Under the pieces are notes generated by a model. It saw only the letters and a list, made by a program, of their open reading frames with translations, ran no database searches and was not told the DNA's origin. A stretch of 64,000 nt of DNA from Hyphomicrobiaceae bacterium (GTDB taxonomy: Bacteria > Pseudomonadota > Alphaproteobacteria > Rhizobiales > Hyphomicrobiaceae). Shown here piece after piece: positions 49,303 to 58,601 of the stretch (position 1 is the first letter of the stretch; each line of letters begins with the position of its first letter). Location: positions 239,506-303,505 of the forward strand of contig JAEUMD010000013.1 in assembly GCA_016793635.1 (NCBI GenBank). The letters run 5' to 3'. Position numbers and translations under genes: made by a program.

Positions 49303-50712
49303 ATGAAGGGCAGATCGAGCGCTGGCGGGAGATCGACGCGGCAGGGCGCCACGCGCCTCGTCCGGACGGCCGGGCTGCTCGTGCTCGCGGCGCTTGCCGG
49401 TGGCTGCTCCGACAGCCTGCCGAGCTTGCCGAAGATCACCGACCTCAATCCGTTCAAGGAAAAACAGACGCCGCTGCCGGGCAAGCGCATTCCGATCATC
49501 GCCGCGCAGGAGAAGCTGCCGGGTGAGTTGGCCTCGGCCGATCATCCGATCGTGCTGCCGCAGGAAAGCGCCAACGATACCTGGGCACAGCCCGGTGGCA
49601 CGGCAGAGAACGCCCCGGGTCATCTCGCCCTGGCGGCGGCCTTGCGTCAGGTCTGGAGCAGCGACGCCGGCACCGGCTCGGGTAAAGTCGGCCGTGTCAC
49701 CGCGTCGCCGATCGTCTACGGCGGCCGCGTCTACACCCTCGATGCCGCTGGCCACATCACCGCTTTTTCGGCGACGGCGGGCTCCGTCGCTTGGCGCGTT
49801 TCGCTCATTCCGGAGCGCGAGCAGGGTGGCGGCGGGCTGTTGTCGCTCGGCGCCGGGACGCCGGGTGGCGGTTTCGGCGGTGGCATCGCCGCGGACAACG
49901 GCCGCCTGTACGCCGCGAGCGGCTTCGGCAACGTCGTGGCTCTCGATCCGGCGAACGGCAAAAAACTGTGGGAGCGCAATCTCGGCCTGCCCGTGCGCGC
50001 CGCCCCGACGGCCGTTGGCGACCGGGTGTTCGTCATCACGATGGAAGGTCGGTTCATCTGCCTGTCGGGCATCGACGGTGCGGAGCTTTGGGCCGTGCGC
50101 GGCTTGCCGCAGCAGGCGAGTCTCGTGATGAATGTCAGTCCCGCGGTATCCGGCGATACGGTCGTCGTGCCCTATCCCTCCGGCGACCTCGTCGCGCTCA
50201 AGGTGGCTGACGGCACCGCCAAGTGGTCCGAGAACCTGTCTCGCACCCGTTCCACCACACAGTTGACAAGCCTTTCGGACGCCGCGCGTCCGGCGATCGA
50301 CAATGGCGTCGTCTATGCCGTGAGCCACGCGGGCCGCATGGTGGCGACGCAGCTGACTTCGGGCGAGCGGCTCTGGTCGCTCAACGTTGCGAGTACGCAG
50401 GCGCCATGGGTCGCCGGTGACAGCGTTTTCGTCGTCGATACGGCGGGCCAGCTCGTCGCGGTGGCGCGCCAGACCGGTCAGATCCAGTGGACGACGCAGC
50501 TTCCGGGTTCCAGCAATTGGTCGGGGCCGGTGCTCGCGGGCGGCAAGCTCTGGCTCGCCTCGGCCAAGGGCGCTCTGGTGGGCGTTGATGCGCTGACGGG
50601 GAAGGTGGCGTCGCAGCAGGACCTCGGCGATCCTGTCTTCATTTCGCCGGTGGTAGCGGACCGCCGCATGTACGCCCTGACGGACAAGGCGCGCCTGATC
50701 GCGCTTAACTAA
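49303..50712 (+). CDS. bamB: Outer membrane assembly lipoprotein BamB
   Basis: 469 residues. The lipoprotein signal ends at LAALAGGC (lipidated Cys35). An extended linker (about 36-110) leads to an eight-bladed PQQ-like beta-propeller with repeated 'vy..d..G.l.A.....G...W' blades (RVYTLDAAGHITAFSATAGSV, LYAASGFGNVVALDPANGKK). BamB helps BamA insert outer membrane proteins. It pairs with yfgM upstream. der/engA, often the next gene in Rhizobiales, is not there; a repeat begins right after the TAA stop. Confidence 0.92.
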   Translation: MKGRSSAGGRSTRQGATRLVRTAGLLVLAALAGGCSDSLPSLPKITDLNPFKEKQTPLPGKRIPIIAAQEKLPGELASADHPIVLPQESANDTWAQPGGTAENAPGHLALAAALRQVWSSDAGTGSGKVGRVTASPIVYGGRVYTLDAAGHITAFSATAGSVAWRVSLIPEREQGGGGLLSLGAGTPGGGFGGGIAADNGRLYAASGFGNVVALDPANGKKLWERNLGLPVRAAPTAVGDRVFVITMEGRFICLSGIDGAELWAVRGLPQQASLVMNVSPAVSGDTVVVPYPSGDLVALKVADGTAKWSENLSRTRSTTQLTSLSDAARPAIDNGVVYAVSHAGRMVATQLTSGERLWSLNVASTQAPWVAGDSVFVVDTAGQLVAVARQTGQIQWTTQLPGSSNWSGPVLAGGKLWLASAKGALVGVDALTGKVASQQDLGDPVFISPVVADRRMYALTDKARLIALN

Positions 50713-50776
50713 GGTGCGATCGGTTGAGATGAAAGCGCATCCCGCTTTCATCGAGAGCGCTCCGATCGGTTGAGAC
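50713..50776 (+). repeat. Dispersed palindromic element, copy 4
   Basis: Starts GGTGCGATCGGTTGAGATG next to the bamB stop, has a CCCGCTTTCATCGAGAGCG core and repeats CCGATCGGTTGAGAC at the end. Confidence 0.75.
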
Positions 50777-50824
50777 GGCGACGTCCGCCCGCTCAATGTC
50801 ATGTCGAAAGAGGCCCGCCGCCTC

Positions 50825-51493
50825 ATGTGCTCGCGCTACAGCTTTACATCGCCGCCGGAAGCGGTCCGCTCTTACTTCGGCGCGTTCGTGCGCGAGGAAT
50901 TCCCGCCCCGCTACAACATCGCACCGACGCAGCCCGTGCACATCGTTCGCAACAACGCGCGCGGGGTGCGGGAGCTGGAGCTGGTACGTTGGGGGCTGAT
51001 CCCGTCTTGGGTGAAAGACCCGCGCGAATTCTCGACACTGATCAACGCGCGCTCAGAGACGGCCGCAGAGAAACCCTCCTTCCGCGCCTCGATGCGCCAT
51101 CGGCGCTGTCTCGTACCCACCGACGGATTCTACGAGTGGACGGGAGAGAAGGGGCACAAGCTACCCCACCTGATCCGTCCACGCGGTGGCGGGCTGATGG
51201 CAATGGCCGGCATATGGGATCATTGGATCGGCGCTGACGGCAGCGAGATCGAGACGATGGCGATTCTGACCGTCGCCGCCAACCGAACGATGGCGCCGAT
51301 CCACGACCGCATGCCTGCGATCATCGCACCGGGCCAGTTCGATTTGTGGCTCGACGTGTCGTCGGGCACATCCACCATCGCGACGGCCATGCTGGCACCA
51401 GCGCCGGACGATCTGCTCGAGGTCGTGTCAGTCAGCCCGCGTCTCAACAATCCGCGCAACGAGGGCCCCGAGCTCTGGGGTGCGATCGGTTGA
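50825..51493 (+). CDS. yedK: SOS-response-associated protein YedK/HMCES
   Basis: 222 residues, SRAP domain, which forms a thiazolidine cross-link with abasic sites in single-stranded DNA to protect them. Met-Cys2 (MCSRYS) provides the N-terminal catalytic cysteine after Met removal. The Asn of LINARSET, the Glu of DGFYEW and the His of IHDRMPAI complete the known active site. Starting at ATG 50825 puts Cys at position 2, so I prefer it to the ATG 24 bases upstream. The last four codons and the TGA (Gly-Ala-Ile-Gly-stop) belong to the first copy of the repeat array. Confidence 0.94.
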   Translation: MCSRYSFTSPPEAVRSYFGAFVREEFPPRYNIAPTQPVHIVRNNARGVRELELVRWGLIPSWVKDPREFSTLINARSETAAEKPSFRASMRHRRCLVPTDGFYEWTGEKGHKLPHLIRPRGGGLMAMAGIWDHWIGADGSEIETMAILTVAANRTMAPIHDRMPAIIAPGQFDLWLDVSSGTSTIATAMLAPAPDDLLEVVSVSPRLNNPRNEGPELWGAIG

Positions 51494-51687
51494 GATCGAT
51501 GCGCTCCGCGCGTTGTTCGAAAGCGTGAATCGCACCCGAAGTGCATGACTGCGAGTGCGATCGGTTGAGATCAATGCGCTCCGCGCGTTGTTCGAAAGCG
51601 TGAATCGCACCCGAAGTGCATGACTGCGAGTGCGATCGGTTGAGGTCGATGCGCTCCGCGCATTGTTCGAAAGCGTGAATCGCACCC
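51479..51687 (+). repeat. Tandem array of three dispersed palindromic elements (75-bp period)
   Basis: Copies begin at 51480, 51555 and 51630 with GTGCGATCGGTTGAG; each ends with GAATCGCACC, so the ~57-base element has GTGCGAT/ATCGCAC inverted ends. Copies 1 and 2 differ at about one position; copy 3 at a few. An 18-base spacer (CGAAGTGCATGACTGCGA) separates copies. Confidence 0.95.
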
Positions 51688-51869
51688 CTGGCACAGTCCG
51701 CCACCGCGCACGCCTTGGTGAGCCGAGCCGTTGATTCGAGCGATAGGGTGCAGGTGCCGCCGCATGACAAATTCGGGCGGCAGCTTGAGCGGGTACTCGC
51801 AAAGCTCTCGCCGCGTTCCCTTGAAAGGCCGCGGGCATCCATCGTGGCGATTGAACCGATCATTTCACA

Positions 51870-51884
51870 TTAACCATGCATTCA
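51870..51884 (+). promoter_or_regulatory. CtrA-like site
   Basis: TTAACCATGCATTCA: TTAA-N7-TTCA, one base from the alphaproteobacterial CtrA consensus TTAA-N7-TTAA, including the TTAACCAT form. It is about 300 bases before the next gene. Confidence 0.25.
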
Positions 51885-51911
51885 GTGCCCATAAGGTATT
51901 GATCTGGCGTG

Positions 51912-51930
51912 TTTGCCATAAATTGGCAAA
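51912..51930. promoter_or_regulatory. Perfect inverted repeat, possible operator
   Basis: TTTGCCATAAATTGGCAAA: two perfect 7-base arms around a 5-base spacer, in the only AT-rich part of this region. Confidence 0.4.
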
Positions 51931-52188
51931 GGGGCGTTCCAGCGATTCGCGCACTCGCCGCCACGCGCCGAAATCGCTAATATGCAACAGGCAACACGCT
52001 CCGGTTTTACGTTTTCGGTTGTCCGGCGTGGCGGGTTTCGAGTGCTCACGGACGATGCGGCAGCGGAGCAGGCGCGCTGGGCCGGGCGGCGGATCGGGCT
52101 GGTCCAAAGGTGCCCGGCGGTACGGTGCAGCCGGTGGTGCAATTCCGGCGCAGCGCTGCGGCGTGGCGCGCCAAGGGGAGTAGGCACG

Positions 52189-54207
52189 ATGGGTTACAGG
52201 GGCCAGGATCTCGACGTGCGGACGCCGCAGACTTGGCGCGCACAGCCAGCCGATCTCGTTGGAGGCAAGCCGGTCAACGGTCCACGAACCCGCTCCTATC
52301 CGGTGGGTGAAGCGACGCCGATCTGGGTCGACGACACCGTGCTCGCCTGCACCAACCACGCCTACGACGTCGCCCTCGCGCACCGCGCTGGCGAGGTTCG
52401 CGTCGAGCACCTGATCCACGCTCTCACGCGCATCGACGACGCTTCCGAGATCCTCGAGGCAAGCGGCATCCGTGTCGCCGCCCTGCGCCGCGAGATGGCG
52501 ACGGTGATCGCCAGCGAAATACCGGTCGGCCTCGCCAACGGCAGTGGCTCGCCGCGCAGCTCCGAAGCGTTCGAGACAATCCTGCGTCTCGCTTCCGATC
52601 GCGCCGAGCACACGGGCGCGCCGGCCAGCGTCAGCGATCTGCTCCACGTCATGCTGGAACTGCGTCCGGCCGGCGGTGGTGCGGAGTTCATCGAGCACCA
52701 CATGGTCCGCGGGGCACGTGAGCGCAGCATGCAGTACCGCCGTCCCGCCCCCGCTCCCGTTTACGACGCACCCGAGCCGCAGCGCGAGCGTGTCCGCCGT
52801 CCCGCCGGGCGCTATTTCGTCGGCGAGACGCAAACGGAGCCGGCCCCGCAAACGGCGACGGATTACGTCCAGAACAATCGCATCGACGCGCTCGAGCAGA
52901 TGATGCGGGCCATTTCGTTGCAGCTCACCAGCCAGCGCGACGATGCCGGCCGCCTGACCGGCGGTGTGATCGATCGCTTGCAGTCGCTCGAGACGATGTT
53001 TTCCGCCCGGCCGCAGCAGAATCTCGACGTCCTCGACGTCGTCATGCGCCGCCTCGACGACCTCGAACAGAACCTGCGCGACCGCGAAGCGAGCCTGGAC
53101 CTTTCTCCGGTGACGGGACGTCTCGAGCAGCTCGAGCAGAGCGTGCGCATGCTCTCGCCAGGCGATTTCTCCGCCATCACGTCGCGCCTCGATCAGATCG
53201 AGTGGAAGCTCGGTGCCGTGCCGCCGCTGCCGGATTTCTCGCCCGTGCTGTTTCGCATGGACCAGCTCGACAACCTGGTCCGCCAGAGCCAGCCTATCGT
53301 CAACGTCGATCTTTCCGCGATCGACAGCCGCGTCGGCGATGTCGAGCGCAATCTCGGTTACACGCTCTCGCAGAGCATCGCCGGGCTCGACAGCAAGATC
53401 GATAGCAGGCTCGACCTCGGCACCATTTCGAGCCGCCTCGACATCATCGAGGAGGCGCTGCTCGGCCGCGACGGCATCATGTCGTCGGACTTCGACAGCC
53501 GCCTCAACGGCCTTTCCGAGGCCGTGTCGCTGCAGCAGACGACCATCGAGGACTCGCGCTCCTCCCTTACCGCCGACGTTCGCGACGTTGCCGCAAGCCT
53601 TGCCGAACAGTCGGCCCGCATCGCGCGGACCGGCGAGGGCATTGCCGAGTTGGTGCGCATCGTCGAGGCCGAGCGTAGCGACGATGCCAGTGCGCTCGCG
53701 GCGATGGGGGAGCGCGTCGAGCTGCTGCGCACGAGTATCGAGGACATGACGGTTCGGCTCGAAGCCGAGCAACAGTCGCAGCGTCAAGAGATCTCGACGT
53801 ACAGCCAAAGCGTCGATGCCCAGGCGACCCGAGCCAACGATGCACTTGCTCTGCACCATGCCGAGCTCAAGGAGGTGCACGAAGCGCTAATGAAGCTCAA
53901 CGCCAACCAGCACACGCTCGCAGAATCGATCGACCAATGGCGCAGCGATGCGGCAGGCGATCTTTCCGTGCTTGCGTCGCGCATCGAAAGCATGGAGCGC
54001 GAGGCCGGCAAGCCGATGGCGCTGCTCGCCACGCTCTCCGGCAACATGGAGCAGATGCACAAGTTGACGGTCGAGCGCTACCACCGCCGCAACCGCTTCT
54101 GGTACTGGCTGTTCGGCACCGACGATTGGGTGGCGGCGAGCTGGCCATCCCAGGCCGAACGCATCGAGGCGGAGCGTCGTGCTATCGCCCGTCCGGCGAA
54201 GCGGTAG
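52189..54207 (+). CDS. Clp N-domain / repeat / coiled-coil protein of unknown function
   Basis: 672 residues from ATG 52189 (AGGGGAG 9 bases upstream). Residues about 50-175 match the double-repeat Clp N-domain (ACTNHAYDVALAHRAGEVRVEHLIHALT...; EAFETILRLASDRAEHTG), the adaptor-binding part of ClpA/ClpB, but no AAA+ ATPase follows. Residues about 240-450 contain six copies of a ~30-residue repeat, D-[FL]-S-x-[IV]-x2-R-[LM]-x2-[IL]-E. A coiled coil then runs to about 630, ending with the aromatic tail NRFWYWLFGTDDWVAASW. There is no signal peptide or clear membrane helix. I do not recognise a named family; a scaffold or protease-adaptor role is only inference. Confidence 0.8.
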   Translation: MGYRGQDLDVRTPQTWRAQPADLVGGKPVNGPRTRSYPVGEATPIWVDDTVLACTNHAYDVALAHRAGEVRVEHLIHALTRIDDASEILEASGIRVAALRREMATVIASEIPVGLANGSGSPRSSEAFETILRLASDRAEHTGAPASVSDLLHVMLELRPAGGGAEFIEHHMVRGARERSMQYRRPAPAPVYDAPEPQRERVRRPAGRYFVGETQTEPAPQTATDYVQNNRIDALEQMMRAISLQLTSQRDDAGRLTGGVIDRLQSLETMFSARPQQNLDVLDVVMRRLDDLEQNLRDREASLDLSPVTGRLEQLEQSVRMLSPGDFSAITSRLDQIEWKLGAVPPLPDFSPVLFRMDQLDNLVRQSQPIVNVDLSAIDSRVGDVERNLGYTLSQSIAGLDSKIDSRLDLGTISSRLDIIEEALLGRDGIMSSDFDSRLNGLSEAVSLQQTTIEDSRSSLTADVRDVAASLAEQSARIARTGEGIAELVRIVEAERSDDASALAAMGERVELLRTSIEDMTVRLEAEQQSQRQEISTYSQSVDAQATRANDALALHHAELKEVHEALMKLNANQHTLAESIDQWRSDAAGDLSVLASRIESMEREAGKPMALLATLSGNMEQMHKLTVERYHRRNRFWYWLFGTDDWVAASWPSQAERIEAERRAIARPAKR

Positions 54208-54347
54208 GCGACGAATCGCCGTTCGCGCCTGCCGTGTCCGCGACGTAACGCAATCCATTCGGGTACGCGCCTGATAGGATCGGGTACCTCAAACGGGCGG
54301 GCGTTGCCGACGATCCTGTGAGGCTCGTTGTTCAGGGGCTACGACCG

Positions 54348-54602
54348 ATGCGAGGGGCGGCACTTTTCATCGGCGTGATCGAAGCTCTGCTATTCGTCGC
54401 GTTTTCATTTCTCATGCTGCAATCGACCGATCCGATCGGTGTTGCCATCGGTCGAGGCATGGTCATGCTCATGGCGATCCCGATGGGCGTGCTCGTTGTT
54501 CCGGGGCTGGTCCTGGCGGCGAGCAGGAGATCACCCCGTCTCGCGCTGGGTCTCGTTCTTGCGGCCGTTCCGATCGCGGGCGTGCTCTGGCGCATGGCCT
54601 GA
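54348..54602 (+). CDS. Small three-helix membrane protein, unknown
   Basis: 84 residues with three hydrophobic helices (AALFIGVIEALLFVAFSFLML, GMVMLMAIPMGVLVVPGLVLA, LALGLVLAAVPIAGVLW). No motif that I recognise. ATG 54348 has AGGGG upstream; GTG 54318 in frame has none. It could be an uncharacterised inner-membrane protein; coding seems likely from the long hydrophobic reading frame and its place between genes. Confidence 0.55.
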   Translation: MRGAALFIGVIEALLFVAFSFLMLQSTDPIGVAIGRGMVMLMAIPMGVLVVPGLVLAASRRSPRLALGLVLAAVPIAGVLWRMA

Positions 54603-54645
54603 GGGCGGCGGTGCGCGAGCCGTGCCGCGGGGCATTTCGGAAGCG

Positions 54646-54681
54646 ACCGGTACCGTCCCTGATACCGGTACCGGCCCTGAT
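54646..54681. repeat. Two 18-bp direct repeats downstream of proB
   Basis: ACCGGTACCGTCCCTGAT followed at once by ACCGGTACCGGCCCTGAT (one difference). Each contains overlapping palindromes ACCGGT and GGTACC. It lies just after the proB stop. Confidence 0.8.
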
Positions 54682-54689
54682 AATGACCG

Positions 54690-55859
54690 TCAGCGTAACG
54701 CGCGGTTCAGCGCCATGTCGTCGCGATGGATCAGCTCGTCGCGGCCCGAAAACCCCAATATCGCGGTGATGTCGGCGGAGCGCTTTCCGGCGATGCGCTC
54801 GGCGTCGGCCTTCGAGTAGGCGACGAGACCTCGCCCGACCTCGTGCCCGCTCGGTCCGCGGATGATGACCGCATCGCCCCGATCGAACGTACCGGTAACG
54901 GCGGTGACGCCGGCGGGCAGCAGGCTCTTGCCCGACGCGAGAGCTTTTTCCGCGCCCGCGTCGACGTGGATCACGCCCTTCGGCTCGAGCTGGCCGGAGA
55001 TCCAGCGCTGCTTGGCGGTGACCGGATCGGACGGGGCGAGAAACCACGTGACGGGCGCGCCTTCGGCGATGGCGCGCAACGGGTTCATCACCTTCCCTGA
55101 CGAGATCACCATGTCACATCCGGCCCCGCGCGCGATCTTGCCGGCCTCGATCTTGGTCTTCATGCCGCCCTTCGACAGCTCGGTTCCGGCGTCACCCGCC
55201 ATCGCCTCGATCTCCGGGGTGATTTCCGTGACGACATCGAGCCGCCGTGCTTCCGCGTTCGATCCAGGCGGCGCGGTGTAGAGGCCGTCGATGTCGGAGA
55301 GCAGCACGAGGCAGTCGGCCGAGACCATCGAGGCGACGCGCGCGGAAAGGCGGTCGTTGTCGCCGTACCGAATCTCGGTCGTCGCGACGGTGTCGTTCTC
55401 GTTCACGACGGGAATGGCCTTGAGGGCAATCAGGCACTCGATGGTGTGGCGCGCGTTGAGATAGCGGCGCCGCTCCTCGGTATCGCCGAGCGTCACCAGG
55501 ATCTGCGCGGCGGTAAGGCCACGGGCGCGTGCGAATTCCTGGTAGGCGTGGGCCAAGCTGATCTGTCCGACGGCGGCCGCCGCCTGGCTCTGCTCGAGGC
55601 CGAGCGGGCCCTTGGGAAGCTTGAGCGAGTGGCGGCCGAGCGCGATGGCGCCCGACGACACGAGGATGATCTCGCGGCCTTCCCTGGTGAGCGCCGCGAC
55701 ATCGTCCATCAGCGTCGCCAGCCAATCGGACTTGAGGATGCCGGTCGCGCGGTCGACCAGCAGTGCCGAGCCGATCTTGACGACGATGCGTCGCGCTGCG
55801 GCCCACTCGGGGCGTGCGGTACGGGCGTTCGCGGCGGGCAGCTTGTCGGCGTTCGGCAT
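54690..55859 (-). CDS. proB: Glutamate 5-kinase
   Basis: 389 residues. The amino-acid kinase domain has [20 protein letters not shown], the glutamate-binding [27 protein letters not shown] and [13 protein letters not shown]. The C-terminal PUA domain starts at about residue 290 ([25 protein letters not shown]). It makes glutamyl-5-phosphate, the first step of proline synthesis, and is usually inhibited by proline. ATG 55859 is preferred; the ORF continues upstream without support. Often it follows obgE, which is not in this window. Confidence 0.95.
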   Translation of the reverse strand: MPNADKLPAANARTARPEWAAARRIVVKIGSALLVDRATGILKSDWLATLMDDVAALTREGREIILVSSGAIALGRHSLKLPKGPLGLEQSQAAAAVGQISLAHAYQEFARARGLTAAQILVTLGDTEERRRYLNARHTIECLIALKAIPVVNENDTVATTEIRYGDNDRLSARVASMVSADCLVLLSDIDGLYTAPPGSNAEARRLDVVTEITPEIEAMAGDAGTELSKGGMKTKIEAGKIARGAGCDMVISSGKVMNPLRAIAEGAPVTWFLAPSDPVTAKQRWISGQLEPKGVIHVDAGAEKALASGKSLLPAGVTAVTGTFDRGDAVIIRGPSGHEVGRGLVAYSKADAERIAGKRSADITAILGFSGRDELIHRDDMALNRALR

Positions 55860-56053
55860 CGATGTTCCCGGGTCTTCAGGCGCTCGTTCTCGGCCTCTCC
55901 CGAACGTTCGCGTGTGGCGCAAGCACGTGGAGGCGGCAGTTGAGGCTCTGATAGCAGAGTTCGCGCCGGTGCGGGAATGCGGCGGCTTCGGCGGCGCCTT
56001 CTTTTGCGGGTGCCGGGAAGGCCCTGCGCGCGGAGTGCTGGTTTCCTCCGAGC

Positions 56054-57385
56054 TCAGTTTGGTTGCGCGGCGATGCCTTCCTGAAGCGCTAGCACGTGCC
56101 CGGCGAGATAGAGGGATCCGGCGATCAGCACGCGCTTCGGTCCGGGATGTTTTGCTTCCAGGCGCTCGAGGGCCACCGGCACGCTCTCGGCCGCCTCGGC
56201 AAGAAGCCCGGAGTTGAGTGCCACGGACGCGAGCGCGACCGGATCGAACGGGGCTTCATGGGCGCCGGGGATCGGAACCGTGACGATGTGGCGGGCGAGG
56301 CCACGGAAATGCGAGAGGAAGCCTGCGGCGTCCTTGAGACCGAGCATGCCGACGACGAGGTAGAGCGGGCGCGGGCTGCGCTCCTCGAGGTCGGCGAGGG
56401 TCTGGGCGAGGGCCGCACCTGCCGCCGGGTTGTGGCCGCCGTCGAGCCAAAGCTCGGAACCCGCGCTCATAAGACGGGTCAGCGGGCCATTGACGAGGCG
56501 CTGCATGCGGGCAGGCCAACGCACGTTGACGAGGCCGGACTCGATGGCGCTCTCGGGGATGTCGAACCCCTCGAGTTCGAGCACGGCAGAGACGGCCGTT
56601 CCAGCATTCACAACCTGATGCGGGCCGATCAACCCCGGCATCGGCAAGTCGAGCAGCCCGTCGAGGCGCTGTACGACCAGGCGACCGCCCTGCTCGAAGG
56701 CATCGAAATCGCGGCCGAATACGACCAGTGGCGCGCCGACGCGATGGGCCCGCTCCTCGACGACGAGCCCGGCCTCGTCCTCCTGACGCGAGACCACGGT
56801 GCGCATGCCGCGTTTCAGGATGCCGGCCTTCTCGGCTGCGATCAGCGACAGGCGGTCACCGAGCTTCTCGGCATGATCCATGGAGATCGGCGTGATGACC
56901 CCGAGACGCGGGTGCGGGACCACGTTGGTGGCATCGAGGCGTCCACCGAGGCCGACCTCCAGCAGGACGATGTCGGCCGGGCTCTCGGCGAAGGCCAGGA
57001 AAGCCGCGGCCGTGGTGATCTCGAACTGGGTGATGTCGTCGCCCGAGTTGATCGCCTGCGTGCGCGTTAGCACATCGACAAGCGCCGTCTCGCCGATCGG
57101 CTGGCCGGCGCTGCCGCGTTGGCCGATGACGATGCGCTCGTGAAAGCGGACGAGATGCGGCGAGGTGTAGACATGGACGCCAAGGCCCGCCGCCTCGAGG
57201 ATAGCCTTGAGGTAGGCGGTGACCGAGCCCTTGCCATTGGTGCCGGCAATGTGGACGACGGGCGGCAGCGCCAAATGCGGATTGCCGAGCTTGCCAAGCA
57301 GACGCTCGATGCGGCCGAGCGACAGGTCGATCAGCTTGGGGTGCAGTTGCTTGAGCTCGGCCAGGAGCACGTCGCTGCTCGGCAT
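56054..57385 (-). CDS. folC: Bifunctional dihydrofolate synthase/folylpolyglutamate synthase
   Basis: 443 residues, Mur ligase fold. ATP loop [11 protein letters not shown] (about residue 45), [13 protein letters not shown], the carbamylated-Lys region, PVTPISMDH-type segment [16 protein letters not shown], and C-terminal domain [10 protein letters not shown]. It adds glutamate to dihydropteroate and to folates. ATG 57385 has GAGGG 8 bases upstream, better than ATG 57403. It ends the trpA-accD-folC run, with about 100 bases between the accD stop and this start. Confidence 0.95.
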   Translation of the reverse strand: MPSSDVLLAELKQLHPKLIDLSLGRIERLLGKLGNPHLALPPVVHIAGTNGKGSVTAYLKAILEAAGLGVHVYTSPHLVRFHERIVIGQRGSAGQPIGETALVDVLTRTQAINSGDDITQFEITTAAAFLAFAESPADIVLLEVGLGGRLDATNVVPHPRLGVITPISMDHAEKLGDRLSLIAAEKAGILKRGMRTVVSRQEDEAGLVVEERAHRVGAPLVVFGRDFDAFEQGGRLVVQRLDGLLDLPMPGLIGPHQVVNAGTAVSAVLELEGFDIPESAIESGLVNVRWPARMQRLVNGPLTRLMSAGSELWLDGGHNPAAGAALAQTLADLEERSPRPLYLVVGMLGLKDAAGFLSHFRGLARHIVTVPIPGAHEAPFDPVALASVALNSGLLAEAAESVPVALERLEAKHPGPKRVLIAGSLYLAGHVLALQEGIAAQPN

Positions 57386-57482
57386 GTCCCTCGTCTCTTT
57401 CATGCCGGCGCTGCGCGAGCAAACGGCTTCGGCAAGGCCGCAGGCGAGCCATCGTGGTCGGCCGCTCGCCCGTGCTGCGAGC

Positions 57483-58601
57483 TCAGTTGCGCGGCGGTGC
57501 CTTCTTGGCGGTCGTTTCGGCCTTACCCGTCGTCGAGTCCGGAACGTCGCGCGAGCGGCGGGCGGGATCGAAACGTTCGCTTTCGGAAACGGGCTCCGCC
57601 ACGATAGGCGTGTTGGCGCCCCGCGTCGCGTCGCCCGCTACGATGATGTTCTGTGCCGCGTTGCTCTCGCTGCCGTTGACGTAGGGCTTCCCGTTCGTCT
57701 CCCCGGCCTGCTTGCGCTTCGTCGTCGCCTGCTGCGTGACGATCCGCTTGTCGTTCATCAGAATACGGGCCAGGCGCGCCAGCGTGCCGCGAAGTTGATG
57801 GCGATGCACGACCATGTCGATCATGCCGTGATCGAGCAGATATTCGGCGCGCTGGAATCCGTCGGGAAGTTGTTCGCGGATCGTCTGCTGGATGACGCGC
57901 GGTCCGGCGAAGCAGATGAGTGCACCCGGTTCGGCAATCTGGATGTCGCCGAGCATGGCATACGAGGCGGTGACGCCGCCGGTGGTCGGGTCGGTCAGTA
58001 CGACGATGTAGGGCAGGCCGGCCTCGCGCAGGCGCTGCACGGCGATAGTCGTGCGCGGCATCTGCATGAGCGACATGATGCCTTCCTGCATTCGCGCGCC
58101 GCCCGAGGCCGCGAACAGGATGAAGGGTGCGCGCCGCGAGACCGCATGCTCGATACCGGAGATGACGGCCTCTCCAGCGGCCATGCCGAGCGAGCCGCCC
58201 ATGAACCGGAAATCCTGTACGGCGATGACGACGTTCACGCCGTCGAGATCGCCCTCGGCCACGACGACGGCGTCGTCGAGCCCGCACTTCGCTTTGGCTT
58301 CCTTGACGCGGTCGGTGTAGCGCTTCGCGTCGCGAAACTTCAGCGGGTCCGCCGGCACGGTGGGATTCGGCACGACGGTGTAGGAATTCTCACCGAGCAG
58401 GCTCGTGAGGCGCTGTGGCGCCGTCATGCGCTCGTGGTACTCCGAGCCCGGAAAAACGAACTGATTGGCCTCGAGGTCCTTGTAGAAGACCATCTGCCCC
58501 GTCTCCGGGCACTTGACCCAGAGATTGTCCGGCACCTCGCGCTTCGTATTCAGGAAGCTGCGGATTTTCGGCCGAACAACGTTATTGATCCAATTTGCCA
58601 C
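57483..58601 (-). CDS. accD: Acetyl-CoA carboxylase carboxyltransferase beta subunit
   Basis: 372 residues from GTG 58601 (AAGGAG upstream); the N-terminus reads [12 protein letters not shown]. The carboxyltransferase core has [16 protein letters not shown] and [16 protein letters not shown]. The Zn-finger is degenerate: KCPETGQ keeps one Cys and FVFPGSEYH keeps none, as is normal for alphaproteobacterial AccD. About 75 residues after the core (from NDKRIVTQQ) form a polar Thr/Asn/Lys tail not present in shorter homologues. With AccA it makes malonyl-CoA. Confidence 0.95.
   Translation of the reverse strand: MANWINNVVRPKIRSFLNTKREVPDNLWVKCPETGQMVFYKDLEANQFVFPGSEYHERMTAPQRLTSLLGENSYTVVPNPTVPADPLKFRDAKRYTDRVKEAKAKCGLDDAVVVAEGDLDGVNVVIAVQDFRFMGGSLGMAAGEAVISGIEHAVSRRAPFILFAASGGARMQEGIMSLMQMPRTTIAVQRLREAGLPYIVVLTDPTTGGVTASYAMLGDIQIAEPGALICFAGPRVIQQTIREQLPDGFQRAEYLLDHGMIDMVVHRHQLRGTLARLARILMNDKRIVTQQATTKRKQAGETNGKPYVNGSESNAAQNIIVAGDATRGANTPIVAEPVSESERFDPARRSRDVPDSTTGKAETTAKKAPPRN

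Larger units (their letters stand above)
51494..52188. other. Regulatory-looking region upstream of the Clp-N coiled-coil gene
   Basis: After the repeat array, about 500 bases carry no gene. The part at 51850-51980 is AT-richer and holds a perfect dyad (51912-51930) and a CtrA-like TTAA-N7-TTCA (51870-51884). Confidence 0.4.

Noticed and set aside
51479-51687. CRISPR array
   Set aside because: Spacers between units are the same 18 bases, there are only three units, and no cas genes are near. It is a tandem repeat.
57483-58601. Loss of the AccD zinc finger as a novelty
   Set aside because: This loss is normal for alphaproteobacterial AccD.
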